A stretch of DNA of 64,000 bases from Bacteroides stercorirosoris (GCF_900142015.1 NZ_FQZN01000003.1:1-64000); one strand, 5' to 3'. Counted from the first letter of the stretch, positions 1-8,574 are shown. Numbers and translations are program-made. Notes: generated by a model from the letters alone, not told the origin.

Positions 1-33
1 CATAAAATCTGATTTTTACAAAGTTAATACATA

Positions 34-66
34 AATAAAAAAACTACGAGAGAAACACCGTAGTTT
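34..66 (-). terminator. Intrinsic terminator of the lyase-GH30 operon
   Basis: An 8-bp perfect stem (AAACTACG at 41-48 with CGTAGTTT at 59-66) and a 10-nt loop is followed, reading leftwards, by a run of U residues. It sits about 85 bp past the stop codon of the GH30 gene, where a terminator for that operon is expected. Confidence 0.75.
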
Positions 67-148
67 TCTATTTACACAATCAGATGGATAGTCTCAAGGA
101 TTAACCCCGTTGCACAGTATTTGCTATGATTATTTTTATGTTTTATAT

Positions 149-1576
149 TTAAAGCACAAGCGTATTGATTGATTTCGCTTGGAGTGTTACTTTAAAATTT
201 TTATTTCCAGCTTTTATATTATAAGAGTATTCTTGTTCTTTAGGATTGTAGATCACTATTACTGTTTTTCCATCCTGATTACGGAATGCAAGAACGTTTT
301 CCTTATCAGAAGCTCTCAACATTTGACTACCCGGTTGTACAAAGCGTGAAAGATGTTTCATTAGATAGTATTCATCGGTATAACGTACTTGACGGGTATT
401 ACGGTCAACAATAACAAGAGTGTTTTGTGCCCAGTCCCATGCACTTTTACATGTTTCATTTAACACCATATTCCAGTACATATAAGAGTTGACGCCATTG
501 TTGAAACAATGCACAACTGCTTTCCATGTGTTTTCCAAAGCAGACCAGTCGTTTTCTGCGTTTCCACATTGATTTTCAGTCTGCATGTAGCGATAACTCG
601 GATATTCCTTATGTACGGTAGGCAATGCTCTCATCCCTGTCCATTGCACTCCGACCCCTTTTACGTATTTTTCTGCATTCTTCTGCTTTAAAAAAGTGCG
701 TATATAGTCTGGATTCGGATAGTTAACTGTCCCTACCCAAATTTCAGTATCTATTGAATCTTTTTCAAATTGAGGCCCTAAGTATTGAGTAACAAAAATA
801 GCTAAATCCTCAGGACGCCAAGTGCATGAGGGCCAGCAAGGAGTCCATGCTATTTCGTTTTGTGGCATAATCATTTGAATGTTTACACCATTCTTTCTGT
901 AGGCTTGTATGTATTTAGAGAAATAAAGAGCATAAGCTTGCAGATAGCCTTGTTGCATTTTAAAGCCAGTGACATTGCCTAATACATTACGGTTAGGGTC
1001 AAGTTGATTGTGTCCGATATCAGTCCCTTCGATGCCGGAACTTTTCTGTGAATAATGTTCGTTTACTTTCATCCATGCGGGTGGTGTCCAGGGAGATGCC
1101 CATAATTTCAAATCTGGGCGAAATTTCAGGGCCTCTTTTATGTAGGGTATAAGTATATATCTGTCGCGGTCTATACTGAAATTGCGCATAGTATAATCAT
1201 CCTTTACGTCATTGTAAGAGTAATATCCGAACGCATAGTCACTGGCACCGACAGGAGTACGCCCCAAAGTGAAAAGAGTGCCATTTTCTGTAAATAAGGA
1301 TGCCATAACCTTATCACGCTCTTCGGCTGACAAGCACTGCAGGGCATCCCAGCCCAATTCGTTGAAAGTACCACCAAATCCGATAACATCTTGCAGTAAA
1401 CTGTCAGTGTAGACTTGAATATCTGCCTGGTCAACCGGAGATTTGTCTGGAGAGTATTTCTTTTCTATCCAGCGTTCGGTAGGAGTAGTGGAATACATTG
1501 TTATTTTTTGAGCACTAGTGGTAATGACACTTGCCCAAGCAATCCCGATGATTGCAGTTACAGTTTTTAATTCCAT
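149..1576 (-). CDS. Glycoside hydrolase family 30 enzyme (exported)
   Basis: A 475-residue protein that hydrolyses beta-linked glycans with retention of configuration, as known for GH30 (glucosylceramidase-like, beta-1,6-glucanase or related). The N-terminus looks like a signal peptide ending near the SAQ at residues 21-23. The GFGG motif, the SPWTPPAWMK segment, a general acid/base in MPQNEIAW (E241) and a nucleophile in MQTENQCG (E334) are typical of the family. The C-terminus, from about residue 400, looks like the small GH30 beta-domain. The gene is the second of a two-gene operon, 86 bp after the lyase gene, so it probably works on oligosaccharides in the periplasm or at the surface. The exact linkage specificity cannot be read from the sequence. 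Confidence 0.88.
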   Translation of the reverse strand: MELKTVTAIIGIAWASVITTSAQKITMYSTTPTERWIEKKYSPDKSPVDQADIQVYTDSLLQDVIGFGGTFNELGWDALQCLSAEERDKVMASLFTENGTLFTLGRTPVGASDYAFGYYSYNDVKDDYTMRNFSIDRDRYILIPYIKEALKFRPDLKLWASPWTPPAWMKVNEHYSQKSSGIEGTDIGHNQLDPNRNVLGNVTGFKMQQGYLQAYALYFSKYIQAYRKNGVNIQMIMPQNEIAWTPCWPSCTWRPEDLAIFVTQYLGPQFEKDSIDTEIWVGTVNYPNPDYIRTFLKQKNAEKYVKGVGVQWTGMRALPTVHKEYPSYRYMQTENQCGNAENDWSALENTWKAVVHCFNNGVNSYMYWNMVLNETCKSAWDWAQNTLVIVDRNTRQVRYTDEYYLMKHLSRFVQPGSQMLRASDKENVLAFRNQDGKTVIVIYNPKEQEYSYNIKAGNKNFKVTLQAKSINTLVL

Positions 1577-1662
1577 AATTGTTCTTGATTTAATATTAAT
1601 ACTGTGAAAATAAATATTTTGTTCTCATTTTCTGTTTTTTATGTTGTGGACACACACCTAAA

Positions 1663-2889
1663 TTAATTATTTAAGTCTTTATCATTAAATTGGAATACAT
1701 CAAAGTCTATGCAATCTCCGTCGAATTTTCCCAGCCAATTATTTTTATCCAACATTTCTTTTGTATAAGGCATGTTTAATCCTTTGCGGATAACATAATG
1801 ATTATATGCTAAGCCATAAATAGAGCGATAATTACCACGTGCTTTTGGGCTGATGGTATTCCAACCACTATATTTTCCTGTAACATCTGTCCAGGTTTTG
1901 AATGGTACATTATTGTGTCCAACATTAAACTTTGCTGTATATTCATAACCCTTCATCACTAAATTATTGAGTGCACTATACAAATCATTTCCTTGCTTAT
2001 AAGCGATTTCACAGATGGAACCGGCAGCCCCGATACCCAATTGAACGTGTGCTTGATCACGTCCACTTTCCTGGCATTGTCCAGTTTCTTCGTCAATATA
2101 TTTGGGAAATGAACCATTATCATAGCCGTTCAGCACAAACTTTATAGTCTTTTTATACATTTCTGTATCATTCCATAATATTGCAAGTCCCATATAGGCT
2201 CTGCTGACAATTAATCCCCAGTTACCATTTGAGAAAGGAGGAATACTATAGAAATTATCCAACCATGGCAGGAATACATTACGTAGCATATTATTTACTT
2301 TGTCAACATCAGTTTGCTGTATCTTATCATAAGTTGTACTTACCATTTCCAAAGCAAATGCAATCTGGAATGCATGAAATCCTGCTAAAAGCATTGCATC
2401 GTTATGATTTGGAATTCCTTTCAACTTATCTGCATATTTCGTCAGGATTTCCATAACTTTTGTAGCATGGGACTCATCTTGAGTAATTATCCACATTAAA
2501 GCATTTAAATAAGCAGCTCCAAAATCTGCTTCGTAGTTTCTTTTTGTCCAAGCATAATCTTTTTGTCTGGCAATATATTCGTATGGTCCTTTTAATTGAT
2601 AATCTGATTTTGCACGATAATCATTTCTCATTAAAAGATAAGTCTGGTATGCCGGATCAGTAGCGTTTGCTTTATGAACAACGGTACGCATCCGCTCAAT
2701 ACTTTTCGTGTTGTGTAGTATACCTGGATGTTCCAATGAAGGAGTGTATTCATTCGTTAAGAAAGTATCACTTTTAACCAGTTCGGATTCTGATAAATCA
2801 GATTTTGAATAAATTGCATCGATAGGCTTATTACTTCCTGTTAAAAGGAAAATTGGAATGAGGAATATAACCCCCAAAATGTTTTTCAT
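1663..2889 (-). CDS. Alginate-lyase-domain polysaccharide lyase (exported)
   Basis: A 408-residue protein with an N-terminal hydrophobic signal sequence and no lipobox cysteine. It shows the alpha/alpha-toroid pattern of the alginate lyase Pfam family: HPGILHN near the start, then NHNDAMLLAGFHAFQIA, NGNWGLIVSRAY and GQCQESGRDQAHVQLG, which would hold the catalytic Asn/His/Tyr/Arg groups. Such enzymes cleave uronic-acid polymers by beta-elimination. The closest CAZy family that I recall with this look is PL38 (glucuronan lyase-like), but PL5-type relatives are possible. The gene has a good promoter at 2963-2994 and leads the operon with the GH30 gene, so the pair is part of a polysaccharide utilization locus. 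Confidence 0.8.
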   Translation of the reverse strand: MKNILGVIFLIPIFLLTGSNKPIDAIYSKSDLSESELVKSDTFLTNEYTPSLEHPGILHNTKSIERMRTVVHKANATDPAYQTYLLMRNDYRAKSDYQLKGPYEYIARQKDYAWTKRNYEADFGAAYLNALMWIITQDESHATKVMEILTKYADKLKGIPNHNDAMLLAGFHAFQIAFALEMVSTTYDKIQQTDVDKVNNMLRNVFLPWLDNFYSIPPFSNGNWGLIVSRAYMGLAILWNDTEMYKKTIKFVLNGYDNGSFPKYIDEETGQCQESGRDQAHVQLGIGAAGSICEIAYKQGNDLYSALNNLVMKGYEYTAKFNVGHNNVPFKTWTDVTGKYSGWNTISPKARGNYRSIYGLAYNHYVIRKGLNMPYTKEMLDKNNWLGKFDGDCIDFDVFQFNDKDLNN

Positions 2890-2962
2890 AATACTGTTCT
2901 TTTAGTTAGACATCCTGTAAAAGTTTCACTTGTAATTATGAGGTTTTCGCCCTTGTTTGATA

Positions 2963-2994
2963 CAAAAATACCACCACATCAGTTTGTTTCCAAA
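2963..2994 (-). promoter_or_regulatory. Bacteroides-type promoter of the lyase-GH30 operon
   Basis: Reading the minus strand, TTTG (2994-2991) is followed after exactly 20 bp by TATTTTTG (2970-2963). This matches the Bacteroides -33 (TTTG) and -7 (TAnnTTTG) boxes with ideal spacing. It lies 74 bp upstream of the lyase start codon. Confidence 0.7.
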
Positions 2995-3116
2995 CGATAA
3001 TGTCATGCTTTTGTCCCAACTAAAGTGATTTTTAATTTATTAGAGCAATGATTTGATTATTAGTTGTTTAATGTTAGGCGAATGAGTGCCAAAAAAAATG
3101 GGAATGTCCTATTGGG

Positions 3117-3329
3117 TTAGTTTTCCTTTATCACAAGATTCATTTTCTTGCAATATTCCAGCGGAGTCATTCCGGTTACATTCTTAAACACTCGGTAGAA
3201 AGTAGTCTTCGAGCTGAAACCGCATTGTTCCGATAAAGCCTTTAGAGTATATTTGGAGAGATTCTCCTGATTTAAGCGTTTTTTTATCTCATTGACTCGA
3301 TATACATTAATAAAGTTTGCGAAATTCAT
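3117..3329 (-). pseudogene. C-terminal stump of an AraC-type regulator, cut by ICE integration
   Basis: Seventy codons encode only the second half of an AraC helix-turn-helix domain (FINVYRVNEIKKRL, then LSEQCGFSSKTTFYRVFKN and the closing TGMTPLEY). In intact AraC-type regulators the residues MNFANF are preceded by more than 50 residues of the same domain, but here the codon before the methionine is TTT and the one before that is TAG. The break therefore sits at about 3320-3335, next to the integrase module. The gene was probably the transcriptional regulator of the adjacent polysaccharide locus (AraC or hybrid two-component type). The N-terminal half is not seen elsewhere in the window. Confidence 0.75.
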
Positions 3330-3484
3330 AAACTAAAGGTCAGTAATGAAAACAAATTCCAATAAACTGCAAATAAAAGCACTGATATATAAGTGTTTCT
3401 GAAAACTTCTATTTTTGCACTTGTTTCTTGACTTATCACATTATTTCTGTTGTTTTCATCATTTTTGTTTCTTATTTGTTTCTT
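3317..3484. other. ICE end region with candidate att core and integrase arm sites
   Basis: The core-like pentamer TTTGC (3317-3321), used by CTnDOT-family elements, lies at the AraC break. Inside the element, TTGTTTCTT occurs three times in direct orientation (3421-3429, 3465-3473, 3476-3484), as expected of arm-type integrase sites. A second TTTGC-containing sequence (GTACCTTTGC, 3502-3511) also resembles the CTnDOT core but doubles as the integrase promoter. The exact crossover cannot be set without the other end or the empty site. Confidence 0.4.
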
Positions 3485-3502
3485 GTTTTCGATTATTTTT
3501 CG

Positions 3503-3511
3503 TACCTTTGC
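3503..3511 (+). promoter_or_regulatory. -7 box of the ICE integrase promoter
   Basis: TACCTTTGC fits the TAnnTTTG consensus and lies 31 bp upstream of the integrase start codon. TTTG copies upstream are at non-ideal spacing (24 bp), so the -33 box is uncertain. Confidence 0.55.
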
Positions 3512-3541
3512 ACCCAGTTTAGGACATAAAATCGAATAGCC

Positions 3542-4687
3542 ATGGCAAGGAACAAGAAAACGACAAAGGCAAAGGAGCCAATCCGGCTTAGGATGAAAGA
3601 CCTAAGCAACGGAAACAAAAGTTTGTACTTGGATATCTATAGGGATGGCAAACGTTCCTATGAATATCTGAAGATGTATATCGTCCCCGAAACGGACGAA
3701 AACTCTCGCAGGCAGAACCAAGCCACCTTGGTCGCTGCCAATAAAATCAAAGCCGACAGAATCATTGAGCTGACAAATGGTGAGGCTGGCATCAAACAGG
3801 CAAAAGACGAGCCCAAGGTGCTTTTGCTTGATTGGATGAACACCTATATGGAAAACCAAAAGAAGCGTGGAAAGAAAGATTGGCGGCAAATCTTGGTGGC
3901 AATGAAGATTATCAGGGAATGGGTAGGCGAAAAGACAACTCTTGACCAAGTTGACCGAGCTTTCTGCCAAGGTTACATAGACTATCTTAGGACAGACTAC
4001 CACCCAAGACATGTGGATCATCTTGCGGCAAATACTGCCCACAACTACTATCGGGCACTTAATGGTGCACTTAACGCTGCTGTTCGCGAGGACCTGATTA
4101 AAGTTAATCCATATACGAGAATAAGCAGTGCTGATAAAATCAAAAAGCCGGAAAGTAAGCGTGAGTATATGACAGTGGACGAGGTAAGGCAGCTCATTGC
4201 AACTCCGATGCAGAATGAAGCCGTGAAGGCTGCCTACCTATTCTCCTGCTTCTGTGGATTGCGTATCAGTGATATTATTGCATTGAAGTGGGAGAACGTG
4301 TATCAAGATGGAGCACAGACACGACTTGAGGTAGTAATGCAGAAGACCAAGGCACCAATCTATCTGCCTCTCTCTCCAGAGGCATTACGTTGGATGCCAG
4401 AGCGAGGAAACAAAAGTTCACAGGACAATGTGTTTGACCTTCCGTCTGCTGCCGCAGTAAATGTGCTTATCAAACCGTGGGCAAAGGCTGCGGGTATCAA
4501 CAAGCATTTCACCTTCCATACGGCGAGGCATACCTTTGCCACCATGATGCTGACATTGGGAGCCGACCTTTACACGACAAGCAAGCTGCTTGGGCATACC
4601 GATGTGCGCATGACGCAGGTGTATGCAAAGATTGTCAACCGGAAGAAGGACGAAGCGGTAAACCTTGTAAACGGACTCTTTGACTGA
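3542..4687 (+). CDS. Tyrosine recombinase, ICE integrase
   Basis: A 381-residue site-specific recombinase that would integrate and excise the ICE. It has an N-terminal arm-binding domain with the usual Bacteroidetes pattern (GNKSLYLDIYRDGKRSYEYL), a SAM-like core-binding domain around residues 100-205 and a C-terminal catalytic domain. The catalytic residues are visible: R241 (CGLRISD), H326 and R329 in HTARH, H352 in LGHTD and nucleophile Y361 in VYAKI. The gene is at the element's end facing the AraC stump, as is usual. It is clearly related to the integrase encoded at 32112-33305 in the inner element. Confidence 0.93.
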   Translation: MARNKKTTKAKEPIRLRMKDLSNGNKSLYLDIYRDGKRSYEYLKMYIVPETDENSRRQNQATLVAANKIKADRIIELTNGEAGIKQAKDEPKVLLLDWMNTYMENQKKRGKKDWRQILVAMKIIREWVGEKTTLDQVDRAFCQGYIDYLRTDYHPRHVDHLAANTAHNYYRALNGALNAAVREDLIKVNPYTRISSADKIKKPESKREYMTVDEVRQLIATPMQNEAVKAAYLFSCFCGLRISDIIALKWENVYQDGAQTRLEVVMQKTKAPIYLPLSPEALRWMPERGNKSSQDNVFDLPSAAAVNVLIKPWAKAAGINKHFTFHTARHTFATMMLTLGADLYTTSKLLGHTDVRMTQVYAKIVNRKKDEAVNLVNGLFD

Positions 4688-4732
4688 AATGAGTGTGTCC
4701 GTACTGTACAGAACACATAATTCGTATAACTC

Positions 4733-4764
4733 AACTCTGGTTGCGCAAGTGGCCGGAGTTTTTT
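4733..4764 (+). terminator. Intrinsic terminator after the integrase gene
   Basis: Stem AACTCTGG (4733-4740) with CCGGAGTT (4753-4760), one G-U pair, a 12-nt loop, then a run of T residues. Confidence 0.75.
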
Positions 4765-4792
4765 GTGTAACAAACAATCAACAAAAAGAAAA

Positions 4793-4852
4793 ATGAAGAA
4801 ACAAGACCAAAGCGGTCATCTCTCTTTTTGGGGAGATGAGCAGCACGCATAA
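4793..4852 (+). CDS. Possible 19-residue leader peptide overlapping the next gene
   Basis: A short open frame (MKKQDQSGHLSFWGDEQHA) starts after an A-rich stretch and overlaps the start of the next gene at 4836 in another frame. A hairpin (TCATCTCTC at 4816-4824 with GGGAGATGA at 4831-4839) would bury that start codon, and ribosomes on the short frame would open it. Translational coupling is an inference. The frame could also be chance. Confidence 0.3.
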   Translation: MKKQDQSGHLSFWGDEQHA

Positions 4853-5585
4853 GCATGTGCGTTGCGATGAGGACATCTACGACGAGCTTTTCGGGCTATT
4901 GTCCTCAATGAGAAAACTCTATGTGGAGAAAGTAATGAACGGCGGCATGAAACAAGATCGTTTCATTGATTTGTTCTGTGACAGCCACCACTCCATCGGC
5001 TGTAAGCAGCCCTGTTGCAACAATGCCCATCGTATGAATATGGGTATCGTGCGTAACCTGTACACGCAGGAGAAAGATATGCTTGACAGGTATCTATACA
5101 AGGATTCGTTCACAAAGGAAGATTTCCACGAGCTTATCCACCAGCACCTGACTACAAGCACAGGAAGCCAATCCCAAAGGGCTACCTCTATGTCATTCGG
5201 AGGAAAGTTCACAGACCATCAGTTGGATTATCTGGCAAAGATTGCACAAGAAAACCATCTGTTCAAGTTGTCAAACGATACAGAAGCAAGAGCGGCCATG
5301 GATGATTTACTCAACTGCAAGGCCGGATTTACAGTAGAAGTCAGAAACCTACGCAATGTAGCCGTGTTCTTTGACGAGCTGCTTACCAACAACCTCGTCT
5401 GTTATAACTGGCAATCCGTGATTGAGAAAGGACGTTTCCTTATATCGCCAAAGAACAACAAGCGCGTTGCCGCATCTGATCTGTCGTCGGCATTGTACAA
5501 GGCTAGAATATCATCAAGCGTTGCAAAGCACAGCATACGGGACGGCATCAAACAGATGAAAAAAGGACATACAACTGACATGTAA
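4836..5585 (+). CDS. Unknown ICE core protein
   Basis: A 249-residue soluble protein of unrecognised family. The N-terminal half has a cluster of Cys and His residues (FCDSHHSIGCKQPCCNNAH, about residues 48-66) that could bind zinc. The C-terminal part (FTVEVRNLRNVAVFFDEL ... YNWQSVI) looks helical and may be a DNA- or protein-binding domain. There is no signal peptide or membrane segment. It stands alone between two terminators, right after the integrase, a position often held by regulators in Bacteroidetes ICEs. The start codon at 4836 has no separate ribosome-binding site and is inside a predicted hairpin. Function unknown. Confidence 0.7.
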   Translation: MSSTHKHVRCDEDIYDELFGLLSSMRKLYVEKVMNGGMKQDRFIDLFCDSHHSIGCKQPCCNNAHRMNMGIVRNLYTQEKDMLDRYLYKDSFTKEDFHELIHQHLTTSTGSQSQRATSMSFGGKFTDHQLDYLAKIAQENHLFKLSNDTEARAAMDDLLNCKAGFTVEVRNLRNVAVFFDELLTNNLVCYNWQSVIEKGRFLISPKNNKRVAASDLSSALYKARISSSVAKHSIRDGIKQMKKGHTTDM

Positions 5586-5608
5586 TCCAACATAAGAATG
5601 TAAAAAGG

Positions 5609-5654
5609 GTGATAGTTAGGGTGAGACTGCCTAACTATCACTCTGCTTTTTATT
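5609..5654 (+). terminator. Strong intrinsic terminator
   Basis: A perfect 11-bp stem (GTGATAGTTAG at 5609-5619 with CTAACTATCAC at 5631-5641), an 11-nt loop and a following T-rich stretch end the unknown gene's transcript. Confidence 0.8.
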
Positions 5655-5674
5655 CAAACGCCCTTTCTTGCATG

Positions 5675-5683
5675 TAATTTTGC
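5675..5683 (+). promoter_or_regulatory. -7 box upstream of the Xis/RepA genes
   Basis: TAATTTTGC matches the Bacteroides -7 consensus. It lies just after a terminator and 38 bp before the HTH gene, so it probably drives that gene and repA. Confidence 0.55.
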
Positions 5684-5720
5684 ACTCCGAAAGCACGGTG
5701 CTGTCGGAGGGACGCCTCCT

Positions 5721-6161
5721 ATGTCAAACGATAAAAAGCATATCATCATGCAGAACAGAACAACATTTATGGAAAGAATCAACGAGCGTGTATGTGTCGT
5801 TGAGGACATCTTGAAAAAGATGGAACCCGTGGAGGATTTGCTTGAAAGGCTGTCAATGCTTGAAAACAACATCTACACGACAAAGAAGGTGCTGACCTTC
5901 AGTGAAGCCTGTGTCTATATGGGTGTATCGGAAAGCCTTCTCTACAAGCTGACGTCAGCCCAGGAGGTACCGCACTATAAACCGCGAGGCAAGATGCTCT
6001 ACTTCAACAAGGAGGAACTTGACCAGTGGCTCCTGCAAAACAATATCCCCACTATCGGTGCGGTAACGAAAGTGGAGACCGACGAGAGAGAAGACAAGAA
6101 TGAAGTAAAACCCTATTTCGGACAGAAACGCTATGGAAGAAAAAACAAAAGCAACGCTTGA
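5721..6161 (+). CDS. Excisionase-like helix-turn-helix protein
   Basis: A 146-residue protein. A coiled-coil-like N-terminus (to about residue 50) is followed by an HTH_17/MerR-like DNA-binding domain (TFSEACVYMGVSESLLYKL then VPHYKPRGKMLYFNKEELDQWL, about residues 57-110). Such proteins act as recombination directionality factors or regulators next to integrases and repA genes. The ATG at 5721 is the first in frame. A later ATG at 5751 is possible because no clear ribosome-binding site precedes either one. The gene overlaps repA by 29 bp, so the two are co-translated. It resembles the HTH protein at 22639-22974 of the inner element. Confidence 0.75.
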   Translation: MSNDKKHIIMQNRTTFMERINERVCVVEDILKKMEPVEDLLERLSMLENNIYTTKKVLTFSEACVYMGVSESLLYKLTSAQEVPHYKPRGKMLYFNKEELDQWLLQNNIPTIGAVTKVETDEREDKNEVKPYFGQKRYGRKNKSNA

Positions 6162-7239
6162 CAAGCAGAACGGGAACGACAAGGATCGCATATCGCGCAT
6201 CCTCTGCGAGTCACTCATCAAGGCGACTGACACCTATCAGACACCGCCACAGATAATATGGGTGGATAATTCCACTATCGCCACGTTGGGCAACTTCAGT
6301 GCTTCCACGGGTAAGGCAAAGGCGAAAAAGACCTTCAACGTGTCTGCCTTGGTAGCTGCATCACTCTCCAACGGCAAGGTGCTGAACTATCGCGCCAGTC
6401 TGCCAGAGGGGAAGCGCAAGATACTGTATGTAGATACCGAGCAGAGCCGATACCACTGTCATAACGTGCTGGAGCGAATCCTAAAGCTCGCCGGTCTGCC
6501 TACAAGCATCGACAACGAGAACCTTGACTTTATCTGTCTGAGAGAGTACACGCCCTCCGTCAGGATAGAGGTCATAGACTATGCCCTTGCCCAAGACCAA
6601 AGCTATGGTCTGGTCATCATCGACGGAATCAGGGACTTGCTTCTTGACATCAACAATGCGGGAGAATCGGTCGAGGTCATCAACAAGATGATGGAATGGT
6701 CATCAAAGTATGACCTGCACATCCATTGCGTATTGCATCAGAACAAGGGCGACAACAACGTGCGCGGGCATATCGGTACGGAGATGAACAACAAGGCAGA
6801 GACGGTGCTTGTCATCACCAAGAGCACCACTAATCCCGATATCAGTGAGGTGAAGGCGATGCACATCCGTGAGAAGGAGTTCAAGCCCTTTGCCTTTACC
6901 GTCAATGAGGAAGGGTTGCCAGAGATTGTCGAGCACACGCCGGAGAAGGAAGAAGGTGACAAGCAACCGTCAAGGTTTACTTACCAAGACTTGACAGCCG
7001 AACAGCATAACGAGGCGCTGACGGCTGCATTCAAGGAGAAACCTATCAAAGGATTCGAACGCATGGTGGAGGAATTGACGCAAGCCTATGCTGACATCGG
7101 CTTCAAGCGTGGCAGAAGCGTCATCATCAAAATGCTGAAATACCTGATTAACGAGCAAAAGCTCATAGTGAAGCGGGATAATCATTACTATTTCGGATAT
7201 ACACCTGCCGAGATTGACCTGTTCCATGAAGAGGAATAA
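6133..7239 (+). CDS. RepA-like AAA ATPase (AAA_25 type)
   Basis: A 368-residue RecA-fold ATPase like plasmid RepA helicases. The P-loop region (SASTGKAKAKKTF, about residues 56-68) keeps the GK but is a relaxed form of the Walker A motif. ILYVDTEQS follows, and the Walker B is LVIIDGIRDLL, with a downstream LHQNKGDNNVRGHIGTE region typical of RepA/DnaB-like ATPases. The C-terminal 90 residues look like a winged-helix tail. With the primase downstream and repeats between them, it probably supports replication of the excised circular ICE. Confidence 0.75.
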   Translation: MEEKTKATLDKQNGNDKDRISRILCESLIKATDTYQTPPQIIWVDNSTIATLGNFSASTGKAKAKKTFNVSALVAASLSNGKVLNYRASLPEGKRKILYVDTEQSRYHCHNVLERILKLAGLPTSIDNENLDFICLREYTPSVRIEVIDYALAQDQSYGLVIIDGIRDLLLDINNAGESVEVINKMMEWSSKYDLHIHCVLHQNKGDNNVRGHIGTEMNNKAETVLVITKSTTNPDISEVKAMHIREKEFKPFAFTVNEEGLPEIVEHTPEKEEGDKQPSRFTYQDLTAEQHNEALTAAFKEKPIKGFERMVEELTQAYADIGFKRGRSVIIKMLKYLINEQKLIVKRDNHYYFGYTPAEIDLFHEEE

Positions 7240-7254
7240 AAACAGTTCAGAAAC

Positions 7255-7473
7255 CAGTTTAGTTTACGTCCGTGCCTATATATAAGAAATAAGGCCAAAG
7301 TAAACCGAAATCGGAGGCTGAATTGCAAAGCGGAAAAGTAGTTTAGCAAATGGTTTAGTTTACGGGGGTGCCTATATAAGAGAAAGGGTAAAGTAAACTG
7401 TTCCCATGGACAAAGTGAAAAACGACAGGAAATCACTCCAGATTTTAGTTTACTTTACGCCCGTGCCTATAGG
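7255..7473 (+). repeat. Iteron-like repeats between repA and primase (candidate replication origin)
   Basis: Three direct copies of a motif with TTTAGTTTAC followed by CGTGCCTATA or GGTGCCTATA lie at 7255-7285, 7352-7380 and 7443-7473, about 95 bp apart. Two inverted half-motifs (AAAGTAAAC at 7297-7305, GTAAAGTAAAC at 7389-7399) lie between them, and the third copy carries the matching GTTTACTTTAC. The 280-bp stretch between repA and primase holds no gene. The arrangement fits an origin with iterons, or an operator array for the RepA-like protein. Confidence 0.6.
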
Positions 7474-7518
7474 GAATTAAATGGATGGAGTGTTTTACTG
7501 ATAATAAATGAAAGTACA

Positions 7519-8418
7519 ATGAATATTGAACAATCGAAGAAACTGAGCATTATAGACTTCCTGGACAAGGAGAATGTAACGCTGAAAAAGAAGAAGGGCA
7601 ATGCCTACTGGTATCTGTCACCCTTCAGGGACGAGAAGACCGCATCGTTCAAGGTCAGCAAGAAGGAGAACCTGTGGTACGACTACGCCATTAAGGAGGG
7701 TGGCGACCTTGTGGAGTTGGTAAAGCGCATGTATAACAAACACTCCGTTTCCGATGCCCTTGCCTACCTTGCGTCCAAGAATATCACCACTGTGGATAAA
7801 GCGATAGAGACCGCCATCGCAGCCAAGGAATACACGACAACCAAGATGAACGATGTGAAGCTGCTCCCACTGAGCAACCATTCTCTGCTGTCCTATTTCA
7901 GTAGCCGACGGATAGACATCACCATTGGCAGGATGTATTGCAGGGAGATACACTACAAGGTTGAGCAGAAGCATTACTATGGCATTGCCTTTGGCAATCT
8001 GAGTGACGGAAACGAGGTGCGCAATCCCTATTTCAAGGGCTGCATCGGACATAAAGACATCACCCTGCTTGCCCATACGTTCAATGAGTGGCAAAGCGGT
8101 TGTCTGGTTTTTGAGGGCTTCATGGATTTCCTTGCGTATATGACCCTCGTCAAACAGCAAGATAGATGGTTTGTCGTTGAAAGCCCTTGCGACTATATGA
8201 TACTGAACTCAGTCGCCAACCTCAAACGAGCATTGCAGTACCTTGACCGTTACACCCACATCCATTGCTTCCTCGACAACGACCAGGCAGGATGCAAGAC
8301 GGTTGAGAGTATCAGCAATGTATTCGAGTACAGGGTGACGGACGAGTCCTTCAGATATGCCGACTATAAGGATGTCAACGACTATCTGATGAGGAAGAAA
8401 CGAACGGCATCGGAATGA
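7519..8418 (+). CDS. DNA primase with Toprim domain
   Basis: A 299-residue primase of the CHC2/Toprim type found on Bacteroidetes ICEs, which would prime complementary strand synthesis after transfer or during circle replication. The N-terminal part (YLSPFRDEKTASFKVS ... LWYDYAIKEGGDLVELVKR) has the fold pattern of the CHC2 domain but lacks the zinc-binding cysteines. The Toprim domain shows LVFEGFMDFLAY (metal-binding Glu) and HCFLDNDQAGCKT (acidic DxD-like motif). No helicase domain is present. The gene follows the iteron region and ends before a fresh promoter for the AbiE cassette. Confidence 0.8.
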   Translation: MNIEQSKKLSIIDFLDKENVTLKKKKGNAYWYLSPFRDEKTASFKVSKKENLWYDYAIKEGGDLVELVKRMYNKHSVSDALAYLASKNITTVDKAIETAIAAKEYTTTKMNDVKLLPLSNHSLLSYFSSRRIDITIGRMYCREIHYKVEQKHYYGIAFGNLSDGNEVRNPYFKGCIGHKDITLLAHTFNEWQSGCLVFEGFMDFLAYMTLVKQQDRWFVVESPCDYMILNSVANLKRALQYLDRYTHIHCFLDNDQAGCKTVESISNVFEYRVTDESFRYADYKDVNDYLMRKKRTASE

Positions 8419-8533
8419 TATTATCAAGACGAAAACATCATCATTTGGTGCAAAAATGGCTCAAAGGCCTTGAATTTGCATATCAAATCTGCACTTTTTC
8501 GCCAAAACATGCCTGATTCTCAATTATTATCCT

Positions 8534-8542
8534 TATTTTTGC
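8534..8542 (+). promoter_or_regulatory. -7 box of the AbiE cassette promoter
   Basis: TATTTTTGC matches TAnnTTTG and lies 32 bp before the chosen abiEi start. Transcription from here would begin after the alternative start at 8470, which supports the ATG at 8575. No clear -33 TTTG is seen. Confidence 0.5.
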
Positions 8543-8574
8543 ATCGTTTTAATGTGTCATTAAAATGTAGCAGA

